The notes under the pieces were generated by a model. That model saw nothing but the letters and a program-made list of their open reading frames with translations, ran no database searches and was not told the origin of the DNA. Below are positions 1 to 9,957 of a stretch of DNA of 64,000 nt, in pieces. Position 1 is the stretch's first letter. Every line of letters starts with the position of its first letter. The position numbers and the translations under genes are program-made. The stretch comes from Stentor roeselii (taxonomy: Eukaryota; Ciliophora; Heterotrichea; Heterotrichida; Stentoridae), in the NCBI GenBank assembly GCA_006503475.1, contig RSEH01000014.1, positions 178,822 through 242,821 on the forward strand. Reading direction: 5' to 3'.

Positions 1-696
1 GTCTATCACTGAACTATGCCCGAAACTCACTCGGCCTGCCTCGTGTCGACCGTCTTGGGCACTGGCGACGACGAAAGCTCCATTTTCAATTGCCCTGGCT
101 CGAATAAGGACTTCCCAATGGGCGTATCCGGTTTTTTCCATGAAAGCTGCTGGAATTGACAGGACCTCAGCGCCTCCGACGCTGAGGGTTCGAAAGAGTT
201 CAGGAAATCGAAGGTCGTAACAGATTCCCATTCCAAGTTTGCCGATTGGAGTTGGGACTACTTCAGAGATTTTTTCACCTGCAAGGCAATATTTGCTTTC
301 GTGCATTATGATGTCCTCGTCGATTTTCACGTCGAATAAGTACATTTTACGGTAAACTGATATGATTTCGCCTGAATCGTTTAGGATTATTTGAGAGTTG
401 TAGTATTTGGTTGGGTTCTTGCTTAACTCTTGGAAACCGCCTAGGGACATCCAGATTTTGTTTGATTTTGAAAGGGATTTGTATTTGGACATGTAAGAAC
501 CTGTTAAGGGCTGAGCGTGACTTAGACCTTCTCCGAGTTTTCCCAGGAAGTTGAAGTTTTCGGGAAGGAATATCATTTCAGCCCCTTGTTTACTTGCTTG
601 GGATGTGAAGGTCTCGATTTTAGAGAAGTTTAAGGATGGGTCGGTTGTTGATGTCATTTGGACTACTGCAAGTTTTTTGAGGTTTGAAATTTTCAT
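1..696 (-). CDS. Nitrilase-superfamily amidase, Nit1-like (3' end cut by window)
   Basis: Reading the minus strand from ATG at 696-694 gives 232 uninterrupted codons that run off the left edge. The protein matches the carbon-nitrogen hydrolase fold. The catalytic Glu is in LPENF (E46), the Lys in YRKMYLFD (K117) and the nucleophile Cys in GICYDLRFPEL (C159), followed by the family's RARAIEN segment. The extended CYDLRFPEL motif points to the Nit1/Nit2 branch, which hydrolyses deaminated glutathione or related omega-amides, rather than to plant-type nitrilases. The last 40-50 residues expected for the family lie outside the window. There are no introns in the visible part. The 5' flank is C-rich on the coding strand, as at other core genes here. 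The family call is firm; the exact substrate is inferred. Confidence 0.9.
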   Translation of the reverse strand, partial: MKISNLKKLAVVQMTSTTDPSLNFSKIETFTSQASKQGAEMIFLPENFNFLGKLGEGLSHAQPLTGSYMSKYKSLSKSNKIWMSLGGFQELSKNPTKYYNSQIILNDSGEIISVYRKMYLFDVKIDEDIIMHESKYCLAGEKISEVVPTPIGKLGMGICYDLRFPELFRTLSVGGAEVLSIPAAFMEKTGYAHWEVLIRARAIENGAFVVASAQDGRHEAGRVSFGHSSVID

Positions 697-907
697 TTTT
701 ATTGGGAAGTAATGGGAAGGTAGTTTATTGGATGGATTTTTATTGGGTTTTGGGTTTTAATGAAAGTATTGAAATTTCACAGGTAAAGAAAATAAGATTT
801 TTATTGTTTAGAAATTATGTTGAAGAGTATTATTATTTCAAGTATTGAAATTTATTAAAGATCTGCATTTAGCAGGTTTTAATTTGATTATAAAAAGATC
901 AATAATA

Positions 908-1711
908 ATGGATTCAAATGACAAAGATCACTTCGTTAGAACTAACCAGTTCTATATCGCTCAGGTCAACTCAATGGAAATTAAAATCAGTGAACTCAAG
1001 GCACAAATTCACGCGAAAGACTTCGAAATCGATTATTTAACTAGCAAGTTATCCACTTCTAAAAGAGATTCAGGGAAATCTCGGGATCAGCACGAGTTAG
1101 AGTTGATGCTTAAGATTTCTCAACAAGAAAATGAACTGCTTAAGGGAAAAATCTCGGAATTTCAAGAAGTTCACATTTTAAAGAGTCAACTTGAACAAGC
1201 TCTGCATATGAAAAGTGTTTTTGAGGAAAAATATCGAGAGCTTAAAACCAAGTCTATGCTTGATGACAAGTCAAGCGAGAATTACTATGAAAAAGATGAA
1301 ACTATTAAAAGTCTTCAACAAGAACTGGAAAATTGTCAAAAAATATTGGAACAGAATAATGAAAAAATGAAAGATGACAGGAATGAAATCAATGAACTTA
1401 AGCAGGAACTTCATCAAAAAAACCTCGAAATAATAGAACTTAAGAAAAAAACCAGCAGTAATCCAGGAATTTTCCGTGCTGACTTGAATAAAGATGTAGT
1501 CAGAAACTTCCACCCAACAACAACATTTACATCTGGACGTTCTGGATCAGCAAACAATTCTCGTAAAGTCAGCCCGGATATAAAGTCGATAAAATCTAAA
1601 AACCTTCGAAACAACCTTCAGTATCATTCACCAAAGCCTAGCGCAGATGCTCCATTAAGACCCAAAATCGTGAGTATTTCACTTGAAAGCACATTGCAAC
1701 AGCATAATTAA
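908..1711 (+). CDS. Coiled-coil protein, unknown function
   Basis: I start this 267-aa protein at ATG 908; the frame extends upstream only to a TTG codon in AT-rich, non-coding-looking sequence. Residues about 15-185 are a nearly continuous heptad-rich coiled coil full of Glu, Lys, Leu and Gln. The C-terminal 80 residues are Ser, Arg and Lys rich and probably disordered. There is no signal peptide, membrane segment or catalytic motif. Proteins of this shape are often cytoskeletal or scaffold components in ciliates, but nothing here fixes a role. It diverges from the nitrilase gene across about 210 bp and is followed by a second coiled-coil gene on the same strand. Confidence 0.75.
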   Translation: MDSNDKDHFVRTNQFYIAQVNSMEIKISELKAQIHAKDFEIDYLTSKLSTSKRDSGKSRDQHELELMLKISQQENELLKGKISEFQEVHILKSQLEQALHMKSVFEEKYRELKTKSMLDDKSSENYYEKDETIKSLQQELENCQKILEQNNEKMKDDRNEINELKQELHQKNLEIIELKKKTSSNPGIFRADLNKDVVRNFHPTTTFTSGRSGSANNSRKVSPDIKSIKSKNLRNNLQYHSPKPSADAPLRPKIVSISLESTLQQHN

Positions 1712-2043
1712 TTCAATCCACGAAATAGGGTGTTAACTCAGAGATCCATGGAAAAGTAAAAAATAATTCCTATAACTAAAATTTTCAAAGTAAAAATGAT
1801 AAAAATCAAGATTTCTTCAAAATTCTTCAAAATCATTTCACTAAATCCACTTTTCCTCTCTTTAAAACAATAAACCTCTTCAATCCAAACATCTTTATGA
1901 CCTTTCTAATCCTCCTACAATATGACCGGGTAAATCCTATAAAACCAATAAATTTTCCCTAAACCCTTAAAACCCGACCAATAAAAACCTTCCAAAATCC
2001 TAAATTTTATAAAAATCACATAAATCCATCCTCCTGTATAAAA
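1712..2043. other. Intergenic spacer, C-rich before next gene
   Basis: No ORF or RNA gene is seen. The right two-thirds is strongly C-over-G on the + strand, the composition found upstream of other core genes here, so it probably holds the promoter of the gene at 2044. Confidence 0.5.
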
Positions 2044-2511
2044 ATGAACTTAAATAAGAACCTTTTGTCCCAACAACTGAAAGAAAGTCCAGGATGTCTT
2101 TCAATATGCACGAAATGTTCTTTAAGTTACAAGACTTCAAGTAGTCCCGAAGGCGATACGCTGAAGAAAGTTGGAACTGTTGACGAGTTGAGTTGTGATT
2201 GTGAGGATTCTCATAATGAACACCCAGCCCCTCTCGACTTTAACATGGACTCAAAGGCGATACTTCAAAGTATTCGCAGGAAAAGGTCAGCGAAGACTCC
2301 AAGTAAAAGTATAAAGCTTCAGCTTAACCAGCTTAAAGAACAAATAAAAATTCTTAACTTTCGAGCTGGAAACTGTGAAGGCGAACTCAGGGTTAAAGAA
2401 AAGGAAATAAGTGAACTTAAGGATATCATGATTGGACTAAAAAAAAACTTACAGGATCAGGTTGAGGATAAAGTCGATCAAAGCACTTGTCAGGCTTGTC
2501 TGTTGTTTTAG
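2044..2511 (+). CDS. Cys-rich coiled-coil protein with CaaX-like C-terminus
   Basis: This 155-aa protein starts at ATG 2044 and ends in TAG. The N-terminal 60 residues carry clustered cysteines (CLSICTKC, then SCDC), which could bind zinc but match no zinc-finger family I can name. Residues about 90-145 form a coiled coil. The last four residues are CLLF, which fits a CaaX prenylation box with Phe at the last position; a second Cys three residues before it could be palmitoylated. If used, this would tether a coiled-coil adaptor to a membrane. The 3' flank is very G-rich (20 G against 1 C in 2521-2580). Function is unknown. Confidence 0.7.
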   Translation: MNLNKNLLSQQLKESPGCLSICTKCSLSYKTSSSPEGDTLKKVGTVDELSCDCEDSHNEHPAPLDFNMDSKAILQSIRRKRSAKTPSKSIKLQLNQLKEQIKILNFRAGNCEGELRVKEKEISELKDIMIGLKKNLQDQVEDKVDQSTCQACLLF

Positions 2512-2756
2512 ATTAATTAATTGTTAAGCTTTGGGATTTTTGTTTAGAAGAGTTTGGGTTGGGTTAGGTGAAAGGTTTATTTGGGAGAATGATGAGAGGA
2601 TTTTTAGAGTTTAGGGTTTTTTTTTATTTTTTTGAAGGTGATAAGAATATTATGATTTATTGACTGGAGATCAATAGGCTTCAAATTTTCTAATAATCAT
2701 TTAAAATACTTAATTTTCACTAGTCATGACATTATTTATTTTAAGTTAGAAAAAAT

Positions 2757-4742
2757 TCATTTAAATTCACCTTCAGTCCTCTTCAAAATATTCTCAACAA
2801 GTTTTTCCTTAACCTGCCTGATAAGTTTTCTTCTCATCACATCAGTATCCTTAATTTTAGTTTTAATATCCTTGACCGCAACTCGAACCTTACACTTCAT
2901 TTCACAAGGACAAGAATTCAGATAAGACTTAAAAAATTCAGGTCTTGGAATTTTTTTAAACAGAGGAAAAAGTCTTTTTCTGTTAAGATTTTCAACAATC
3001 CTTTCTTCAGTAGTGACGACATCATCTTTATGTAGCTCCTGGACCAGTTCACCAAGCGACTCGTAGTTATCCTGTATTTTTTCCAGATATTTTAAAACTT
3101 CCAGTCCCTTTTGATTGACAAGTTCATTAAAAGCAAAAGCAGGAACCAAGTATCCCCTGATAAAATTAAGAGCTCTGAACACAGCAGGAGATTCCACATC
3201 TTTAATCACATAAAAGTCTCCTAAAACCAGATGTTTATTCAGAACTCCAATAGTCTGAAACCCTTTATGTGTAAAAATCCCTACTTCCACCTGTCCATTC
3301 AAAATAAAATAAAGTTCATTCACTTTACTTTCAGAGTAAATCACGATTTCATGGCAAGCAAAAAAAAAAGGTTTCATGAAATGAAGCAGGCTGAACTTTT
3401 CCTCATCCAAGAAGTTAAAAAAGTGACAATACCTCCAAAACATGTCACTAAACAAATACTCTAAAATCTCTTCTTTTATCTTAACAGGAAGTTGTTTAAA
3501 AAGTTCATCAGGGATATTTTCAAAGTCGACTCTCGTCTCATCAGAAGAGTTCTGCAAAGATTTTAGCCTGTCATATTTCCAGTAATTTGAAAAATGTGCA
3601 AAAATTTTCCCTTTAAGCTGATTTGGAACTGCATGAATTTTTTCTTCAATTGAAAACATCCACAGTTGAAGATTGATCAATTTATTATTTCTTCCTGATA
3701 AGTCCTGCAGTTTATTGATGATTGTGATTGACTTGCCCATCATGAATGCGAACCAGGTGGGTCCAGCTAACAAAAGAAGAATCGCGAATCCCATTTCGTA
3801 CTTATTCGTTGCATAAAAGTCTCCATACCCTACAGTGACAAGAGTAGTAAAAATGAAGTACCAGGTCTTCATGAAATTTGTGTACTCGTCTTCATGTTCC
3901 ATTCCGAAGTTGCTGTAAAAAGAATTGGATTCTTGTTTTTTTCTTATTATAAAGTCCACATAGTAAAACCAGATGCAAGCTAAAAAAAAAGTCATGTAAA
4001 ACATTATGATTATCTGCTTCAGGATCTCCCACAAATGAATCACTCTCATTCGGAAGTTCTTAAAATTACGAGTTTCTTTTCTATACACCCATCCTGCAAG
4101 AACTTCTGAAATTTTCAAGATTTTCACTAAATCGAAAAAATGTCTCATTCTGGAAATCCTCAGAAGTCTTAAAAAATACTCCACATTGTAATGTCCCCAA
4201 AAGTGTAAAGGAATTAAAGATCCTAAGTCGAAAAAAAGTCGAGTTTTTGCATAGTTTCTTAAAATTACTTTAAGATTTCTCACTTTTCTATTCTTTTTAT
4301 CAGTATACTCTGAAAAGAACTGAGAAATAAAGTCTATCAAAAACAAGCACCACACAACTAAGTCGAAATTATAAGTTAAGTTGGTTTCTTTAGATAACGC
4401 CAGGAAGTAAAGAGAAGAAGTGACTGAATAAATAACTAAAAACTTCATCAGAATGTCAAAATTTTGCTTATAGGGATTTGACTGAGATATCGTTAACTTC
4501 TCGTGTTTTTGAAGATATGCTTTTGTTCGATCAGTCCTTGAACGGATCAGAGAATCGTGAAGAAAAGCACGATTTGAATCTGAGATCCTCCGAGAACTAC
4601 AAGTTTTTGCGAAGGGAGGTGGGCTTAAGTCTTCTAGCTCTGAACCTTGCATTGAACTTCGAAGAGCTGATGTCCCGAGAATGTCGAGTTTTTGTTTCAT
4701 TGTGTCAAAGTGATCTTGGTTGATTACTTGATAGACGTTCAT
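2757..4742 (-). CDS. EAG/CNG-type potassium channel (array copy 1)
   Basis: The 661-aa protein has a six-segment voltage-gated channel core (about residues 95-345). The S4 is short (RLLRISRMR). The pore loop carries the potassium selectivity filter TVGYGD at about 303-308. A C-linker follows, then a cyclic-nucleotide-binding fold at about 465-580. It should conduct K+ in the plasma or ciliary membrane. The phosphate-binding cassette reads LGDFYVIKDVESPAVF and lacks the usual GE...RxA signature, so cyclic-nucleotide gating is doubtful, as in EAG channels. It is the most divergent of three tandem copies and lacks the MNFQLQNALR start of the other two. It is one of only two genes here ending in TGA. 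Confidence 0.92.
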   Translation of the reverse strand: MNVYQVINQDHFDTMKQKLDILGTSALRSSMQGSELEDLSPPPFAKTCSSRRISDSNRAFLHDSLIRSRTDRTKAYLQKHEKLTISQSNPYKQNFDILMKFLVIYSVTSSLYFLALSKETNLTYNFDLVVWCLFLIDFISQFFSEYTDKKNRKVRNLKVILRNYAKTRLFFDLGSLIPLHFWGHYNVEYFLRLLRISRMRHFFDLVKILKISEVLAGWVYRKETRNFKNFRMRVIHLWEILKQIIIMFYMTFFLACIWFYYVDFIIRKKQESNSFYSNFGMEHEDEYTNFMKTWYFIFTTLVTVGYGDFYATNKYEMGFAILLLLAGPTWFAFMMGKSITIINKLQDLSGRNNKLINLQLWMFSIEEKIHAVPNQLKGKIFAHFSNYWKYDRLKSLQNSSDETRVDFENIPDELFKQLPVKIKEEILEYLFSDMFWRYCHFFNFLDEEKFSLLHFMKPFFFACHEIVIYSESKVNELYFILNGQVEVGIFTHKGFQTIGVLNKHLVLGDFYVIKDVESPAVFRALNFIRGYLVPAFAFNELVNQKGLEVLKYLEKIQDNYESLGELVQELHKDDVVTTEERIVENLNRKRLFPLFKKIPRPEFFKSYLNSCPCEMKCKVRVAVKDIKTKIKDTDVMRRKLIRQVKEKLVENILKRTEGEFK

Positions 4743-4963
4743 TACTGGACTTGATAATATTGAAGAGAATTAATGAATATTCAAATAAGGAATGCTTCAA
4801 AGATTGAGTTTTATTTTGATTAAAGTAACAATAGGAATTATTATTGTAAATGTTCTTAACTTTGGTATTTGTGTGAATTTTAGAAATTTTTAGTTCGAAT
4901 ATCGATATAAATAAATTTTGATAGTTTCAAACAATTTAAATCAAATAATTTTCTATTCATTAC

Positions 4964-6988
4964 CTAACTACGGCAACTCATATTCTTCATTGCTAACTTG
5001 ATTATTTTTTCCTTCAGGTCAGTAAGGAGAACTCTTCTACAACTATTCGAATCTTTGACAATCCTCGAAATATTGCATATTTCTTTCTGGATAATACAAT
5101 CATTTTTATCCAAAATATCATCATCATCATTAGGAATCAAATCAAAAGTCTCTAAAAAATTATGAGGATTTTCAGTTTTCAACAAATTTTCAAATCCTAA
5201 GCTTTCAATATTGATTTTTGAAGATTCTTGATAGAACTTATCGATTTCTTCATAAATTTTATGAGATTGTTGGATATGAGTTCCGAATCTGCTCAGATTC
5301 AATTTTTTTAGTTCATTGATGACGAAAGCTGGAATCGTATAACACTTAACATTAGTATGAGCGTAGTAATAAACTTGAGGCCTCGTATTTGTCAATATGT
5401 AATAATCGCCGATAATGAATTCCTGTTTAAGTTTCATTGAAGCCAGTATGTAGTTCTTGAAATTTATCTTTTTTGATGGGTCATCTAAAAGGGGGCAGTT
5501 TGGGTCTAAAATTGAAACCAAGACTGTCCCTTGTGTTAAGAAAAGCATTTCATTCACATTTTCATTCGCCTTTAGTATAAACTCTCCTCTTTGGTACATT
5601 TTGGGTTGCATAAAACGGCAAATCACGTATTTCAACTCCCCGACAGCATTGAAAAATACTTTGTAAGTGTAAAAAACATCTGAAAATAAATAATCCAGTA
5701 ATTCTTGTTTATATTTGTTTGGAAGACTGTCAAAAAAAGGATTACTTGATCGGAAAGGGTCAAAGTTACTTTCATCTGAATCATTAAAAATTGTGTCAAG
5801 TCTGTCATTTTTCCATAAGTTCAAAAAATGATTAGAAATATTTTCTTTTAAATCATTTGGTATCGAGTTATGCATTTTTTCAATACTTGAAAACCAGATT
5901 TTTAGAGCAGTTCTCTGAAAATCATTACTCATTCCTGAAGCGTACTCCTGAATGATTCGAATAGTACTACCCATCATAAAAGCGAACCAAGAAGTTCCAG
6001 CAAGTACTAAAATAATAGCGAATCCCATTTCATACTTATTCGTCGCATAAAAGTCTCCATATCCAACAGTGACCAAAGTAGTAAAAATATAATACCAAGT
6101 TTTCACGAATCTCTTCTCTGTAGAGTCTACCTTCAAATTAAAATTTTCAATAAAACTATTAGGTTCGTTTTTTTCGTTTGAAATATAATCAGTGAAGGAG
6201 TACCAAAGACAAGCTAAAAAGTAAGTGGCAAAAAGCATCTTCAAGACCTGAACTAACATAGAAATCATCATGCTTAGTTTGAACCTCAGTTCCTTTTTAT
6301 CTAAACATTCAGCTTTATAGACAAGTGAAGCAAGGAACTCGATAACTTGATTATTATAAATGAAATCGAATATTTGATTTATTTTGGCAATTCTGGTCAG
6401 TCTTAAGATATATTCAGCGTCAGGGTGTCCAGCATATCTCAGAGGTATCAAAGCGATGAGATCTAGGAGAAAGTAAGACTTGAGGTACCTTACAGAGATC
6501 ATTTTTAAGTTTCTGATGCGGTTTCGATGTTTATCGATGTATTCTGAAAAGAAGTTCAGGATAAAGTCAATAATAAACATCACCCACACAAAAAAATCGA
6601 AGGCTTCTACCGGTTGGCTCAATGAATGAAATGCGAGCAAGTAAAGACTGCTGATGAGTGAGCAAAAGATGAGAAGTATCATAAGAGAATCGAATAATCG
6701 TTTTGCAAGATGGTCTCTTGGAATCACGTATTTTTTGTGTCTATCAAATCGAATTCTATCTCTCAGTACTTGATTTTGATCTGTGCTTTCAGGTACAAGT
6801 TGATTATCCTCCTGAGATAATCCAAGGCTTTCTGTTAGATTTAATGATTGTTGTCTTGAAAGTTTGGGTGATTCGATTCTGTTGTAACTTTCTACTTTAT
6901 TGTTGAGGGTTCCTAACAGTTGCATTCTCATCTTTTGAGTTAAACTTTGATTGTTGCTTCGAAGAGCATTTTGCAATTGAAAGTTCAT
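4964..6988 (-). CDS. EAG/CNG-type potassium channel (array copy 2)
   Basis: The 674-aa protein opens with MNFQLQNALR and contains six membrane segments and a TVGYGD filter at about 307-312. The following segment (DFYATNKYEMGFAI) is identical to that in the other two copies. A C-linker and a cyclic-nucleotide-binding fold follow. S4 is weakly charged (RLTRIAKINQ, three basic residues), so voltage sensitivity may be reduced. The binding cassette is degenerate (IIGDYYILTNTRPQVYY). It lies 221 bp downstream of copy 1's start codon on the same strand, so each copy probably has its own promoter. It is closest to copy 3, pointing to a recent duplication. No introns are seen. Confidence 0.92.
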   Translation of the reverse strand: MNFQLQNALRSNNQSLTQKMRMQLLGTLNNKVESYNRIESPKLSRQQSLNLTESLGLSQEDNQLVPESTDQNQVLRDRIRFDRHKKYVIPRDHLAKRLFDSLMILLIFCSLISSLYLLAFHSLSQPVEAFDFFVWVMFIIDFILNFFSEYIDKHRNRIRNLKMISVRYLKSYFLLDLIALIPLRYAGHPDAEYILRLTRIAKINQIFDFIYNNQVIEFLASLVYKAECLDKKELRFKLSMMISMLVQVLKMLFATYFLACLWYSFTDYISNEKNEPNSFIENFNLKVDSTEKRFVKTWYYIFTTLVTVGYGDFYATNKYEMGFAIILVLAGTSWFAFMMGSTIRIIQEYASGMSNDFQRTALKIWFSSIEKMHNSIPNDLKENISNHFLNLWKNDRLDTIFNDSDESNFDPFRSSNPFFDSLPNKYKQELLDYLFSDVFYTYKVFFNAVGELKYVICRFMQPKMYQRGEFILKANENVNEMLFLTQGTVLVSILDPNCPLLDDPSKKINFKNYILASMKLKQEFIIGDYYILTNTRPQVYYYAHTNVKCYTIPAFVINELKKLNLSRFGTHIQQSHKIYEEIDKFYQESSKINIESLGFENLLKTENPHNFLETFDLIPNDDDDILDKNDCIIQKEICNISRIVKDSNSCRRVLLTDLKEKIIKLAMKNMSCRS

Positions 6989-7470
6989 TATTTATAAGTG
7001 ATTGTGAAAAATGTTGAAATTGAATTAAGAAATAAATATAATTTATATAAGATAAGTATAAGTAATCACTTATAAAGATATAACTGTCTTATAGCGATAT
7101 TTCTAAATATATTATTGAAACAATCTAATATTTCAAGCTCTTTTATTTGTTTTATGAAACATGAGTTAAGACTCAAAGTAATCAATCAATAGATTTGTTT
7201 CTAATCTCAAAGTTATCGATAGTTTAGTTTCTATTCCATCTTCCTAAATCATTTTATTACTAACATAATATCACTATAATAAAGAGAACAATTTACAAAT
7301 ATTTCTATAAATAATTTTCTATTAGTCCTAAATTCAGGTGCTTATCGTCTAAGACACTGTTTATTAACCGAAATCCACATCTCGTTCATAAATACTTTCA
7401 TCTATAAATAGAATACTTTTTCGTTTATTTAAAACCATATCAAATTAATGACTACCTCTATTAATCATAC
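6989..7470. other. Intergenic spacer between channel copies 2 and 3
   Basis: AT-rich, with no ORF, RNA or repeat that I can support. It presumably holds the copy 2 promoter and the copy 3 3' UTR. The C/G strand switch of core genes is not visible here. Confidence 0.4.
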
Positions 7471-9504
7471 CTATTCACTAATTAAATGCTTCCAGCTCAA
7501 ATTTATAACAGCTAGATTAGCAATTTTTTCCTTTAAATGAGTCAAAAGAACTCTTCTATCATTATTAAAATCTTTTACAATTTTCGAAACCTTATCAATT
7601 TCTTTATGTACAAGACATTCATTTGTTAAAAAATGCTGATCATCTTCAAATAAATCAGGAGATGTTTCCAAAATCTCTGCAGATTTTTCAGTTTTCAACA
7701 AATTTTCATATCCCGTGTCTTGAGGGTGATCTCTTAAAGTTTGTTCATAGAACTTATCAATTTCATCATAAATATGTTTAGACTTCTCGATATACTTATC
7801 AAATTCTTCTCTATTCATTTTCTTTAATTCCTCGATGACGAAAGCTGGCATCATAAATCCTTTAGTATTTGACTTAACATGAAAAAAAACTCGAGGTTTC
7901 ATGTTTTTCAATACGTAATACTCACCAATTATACAATTTTTTCTTAGTCTAAGTGATGCTATTGTATAATCGCTGATGTCAATACTATCAAGTACATCTT
8001 CTGACAAGGGGCACTTTGAACTTAAGATTGAAACAAAAACGTTCCCTTGTGACAAGAAAAGTATTTCATTAACCTCTTCATTTGCCTTTAAGATTATTTC
8101 GCCTTTTTGGTATAGCCTTGGCTGAAGAAATCGGCAAATCACGTATTTCAAGTCGCCTACTGTATTAAAAAATATTTTATATGTGTAAAAAATATCAGAA
8201 AATAAATACTCCAGCAAGTCTTCTTGAATTCTGTTTGGAAGAAGGTCGAAAAAAGAATTACTTGATCGAGATGGATCAAAGCTGCTCTCATTTGAATCAT
8301 TGAAAATTGAATCAAGTCTGTCATTTTTCCATAGGTTTAAAAAATGAAGAGAAATTTTTTCTTTTAAAGTTGTTGGAATTGAGTTATGCATTTTTTCTAT
8401 ACTTGAAAACCAACAGTTTAATGAAGTGGTTTGGGCTGAATTGCCTGTTTCAGCATCATACTCCTGCATGATTCGAATAGCAATCCCCATCATAAAAGCA
8501 AACCAAGAAGTTCCAGCAAGTACTAAAATAATAGCAAATCCCATTTCATACTTATTCGTCGCATAAAAATCTCCATATCCAACAGTAACCAAAGTAGTAA
8601 AAATATAATACCAAGTTTTCACAAATCTTTTATCTGTAGGATCATCTTGTAAATTAAAATTTTTTATAAAATCAACAGATTCATTTTTTTCCCTTAAAAT
8701 AAAATCAATATAATAATACCAAAGACAAGCCAAAAAATAAGTCGCAAAAAACATTTTTAATACTTGCACAAACATAGAACTCATCATATTCAGTTTATAC
8801 CTCAATTTCTTTTTATTCAAACATTCAGCTTCATATACCAGTGAAGCAAGAAACTCAATGATTATATACTTGTCAACCAAAGTGAATATTTTATTGATTT
8901 TGGCGGTTCTGAGTAGTCTTAAGATGAACTCGCCGTTAGGGTGTCCAGCATATCTGAGAGGTATCAAAGCGATGAGATCAAGGAAAAGGTAAGACTTTAA
9001 ATACCTTTCAATGATCATTTTTAAGTTTCTGATACGGTTTCGACGATCATCAATATATTCTGAAAAAAAGTTCAAGATAAAATCAAGAATAAACATCACC
9101 CAGACAAAGACATCAATAATTTCTGCAGCTTGATTCATTGAATGAAATGCGAGGAAGTAAAGACTGCTGAGAACTGAGTAAACAATTAGAACAATCATAA
9201 AAGTATCGAATATTCGTTTTGCAAGATGGTCTATTGGAATCACGTATCTTTTGTGAAGACTGTTTAACTTTAAGTCTGTAAGTTTCTTACTTAAAATTTT
9301 ACGGATGTATTCACCATAATTTTCTTCAATTGTTATACCCATACCGTCTTTTGAACAGACTACGGAAGGTCTTGCTATTCTTACTGAGCTCAGTCGGTTC
9401 AGGTCTTTAATGTTTTCCGGACGGGCTCCAAAAAGATCGATTTTCATCTTGGAAGTTAGTCTTCGGCTTCTTTTTCGAAGCGCATTTTGGAGTTGAAAGT
9501 TCAT
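7471..9504 (-). CDS. EAG/CNG-type potassium channel (array copy 3)
   Basis: The 677-aa protein starts MNFQLQNALR like copy 2 and shares the same order of parts: cytoplasmic N-terminus, S1-S6, TVGYGD filter at about 307-312, C-linker, cyclic-nucleotide-binding fold and an acidic C-terminal tail. S4 reads RLLRTAKINK. The ligand cassette IIGEYYVLKNMKPRVFF keeps the GE pair but not the RxA signature. Copies 2 and 3 are clearly close over their whole length and differ most in the first 100 residues and the tail. Its promoter should lie in the divergent 453-bp region shared with the TPR/IQ gene. Confidence 0.92.
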   Translation of the reverse strand: MNFQLQNALRKRSRRLTSKMKIDLFGARPENIKDLNRLSSVRIARPSVVCSKDGMGITIEENYGEYIRKILSKKLTDLKLNSLHKRYVIPIDHLAKRIFDTFMIVLIVYSVLSSLYFLAFHSMNQAAEIIDVFVWVMFILDFILNFFSEYIDDRRNRIRNLKMIIERYLKSYLFLDLIALIPLRYAGHPNGEFILRLLRTAKINKIFTLVDKYIIIEFLASLVYEAECLNKKKLRYKLNMMSSMFVQVLKMFFATYFLACLWYYYIDFILREKNESVDFIKNFNLQDDPTDKRFVKTWYYIFTTLVTVGYGDFYATNKYEMGFAIILVLAGTSWFAFMMGIAIRIMQEYDAETGNSAQTTSLNCWFSSIEKMHNSIPTTLKEKISLHFLNLWKNDRLDSIFNDSNESSFDPSRSSNSFFDLLPNRIQEDLLEYLFSDIFYTYKIFFNTVGDLKYVICRFLQPRLYQKGEIILKANEEVNEILFLSQGNVFVSILSSKCPLSEDVLDSIDISDYTIASLRLRKNCIIGEYYVLKNMKPRVFFHVKSNTKGFMMPAFVIEELKKMNREEFDKYIEKSKHIYDEIDKFYEQTLRDHPQDTGYENLLKTEKSAEILETSPDLFEDDQHFLTNECLVHKEIDKVSKIVKDFNNDRRVLLTHLKEKIANLAVINLSWKHLISE

Positions 9505-9957
9505 TTATACATCGAATCCAATATTAAATTTGTTGCCTTCAAGAAATGGCTTAATTTAAGATTATTGATTTATATTCCAAGATTCTTAAGTTTGCATGAT
9601 TAACGTCTAAAAATATTTTTTTAATAGCTTTGGAATGATCGATTTGAAAATTGAAAAAAATTTATTCAAAATGATGAATTTTTCTAATATTATTCAGAAA
9701 TGATCTTATAAACCTTCAAGATTTAACTACTATAAAAAAATAACTAAATTATCTTTCTTTGTGTAAATTCAAATTCTAATAAACCTTTGATAATACTATA
9801 ATAAAAATTATTTAATTCCATAATCTTAATTCCCAGGCGTCCTTATCCCAATCTCGAAAATTCCAGTATCCTTAAACGAACACCAAACCTTCACAATCAA
9901 ACATCACAATTAATCCCTTTAACAACAGTAAAAGAATAAAAAAGCCTTAAATATAAC
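9505..9957. promoter_or_regulatory. Divergent intergenic region
   Basis: This lies between two start codons pointing apart (channel copy 3 and the TPR/IQ gene), so it should hold both promoters. The right third is C-rich on the + strand (20 C against 3 G in 9841-9900), matching the 5' flanks of core genes; the channel side is plain AT-rich. No specific motif was identified. Confidence 0.5.

Noticed and set aside
27-236. 69-codon minus-strand frame
   Set aside because: It overlaps the nitrilase gene in another frame; the nitrilase frame carries the catalytic motifs.
845-907. Upstream extension of the coiled-coil gene
   Set aside because: The frame begins with TTG and the added 21 residues come from AT-rich flank; ATG 908 is the natural start.
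1950-1970. CCCTAAACCC, possible internal telomere repeat
   Set aside because: Does not match CCCTAACA and is not repeated; it is part of the C-rich 5' flank.
4478-4723. 81-codon plus-strand frame
   Set aside because: It is the antisense of the potassium channel N-terminus with no features of its own.
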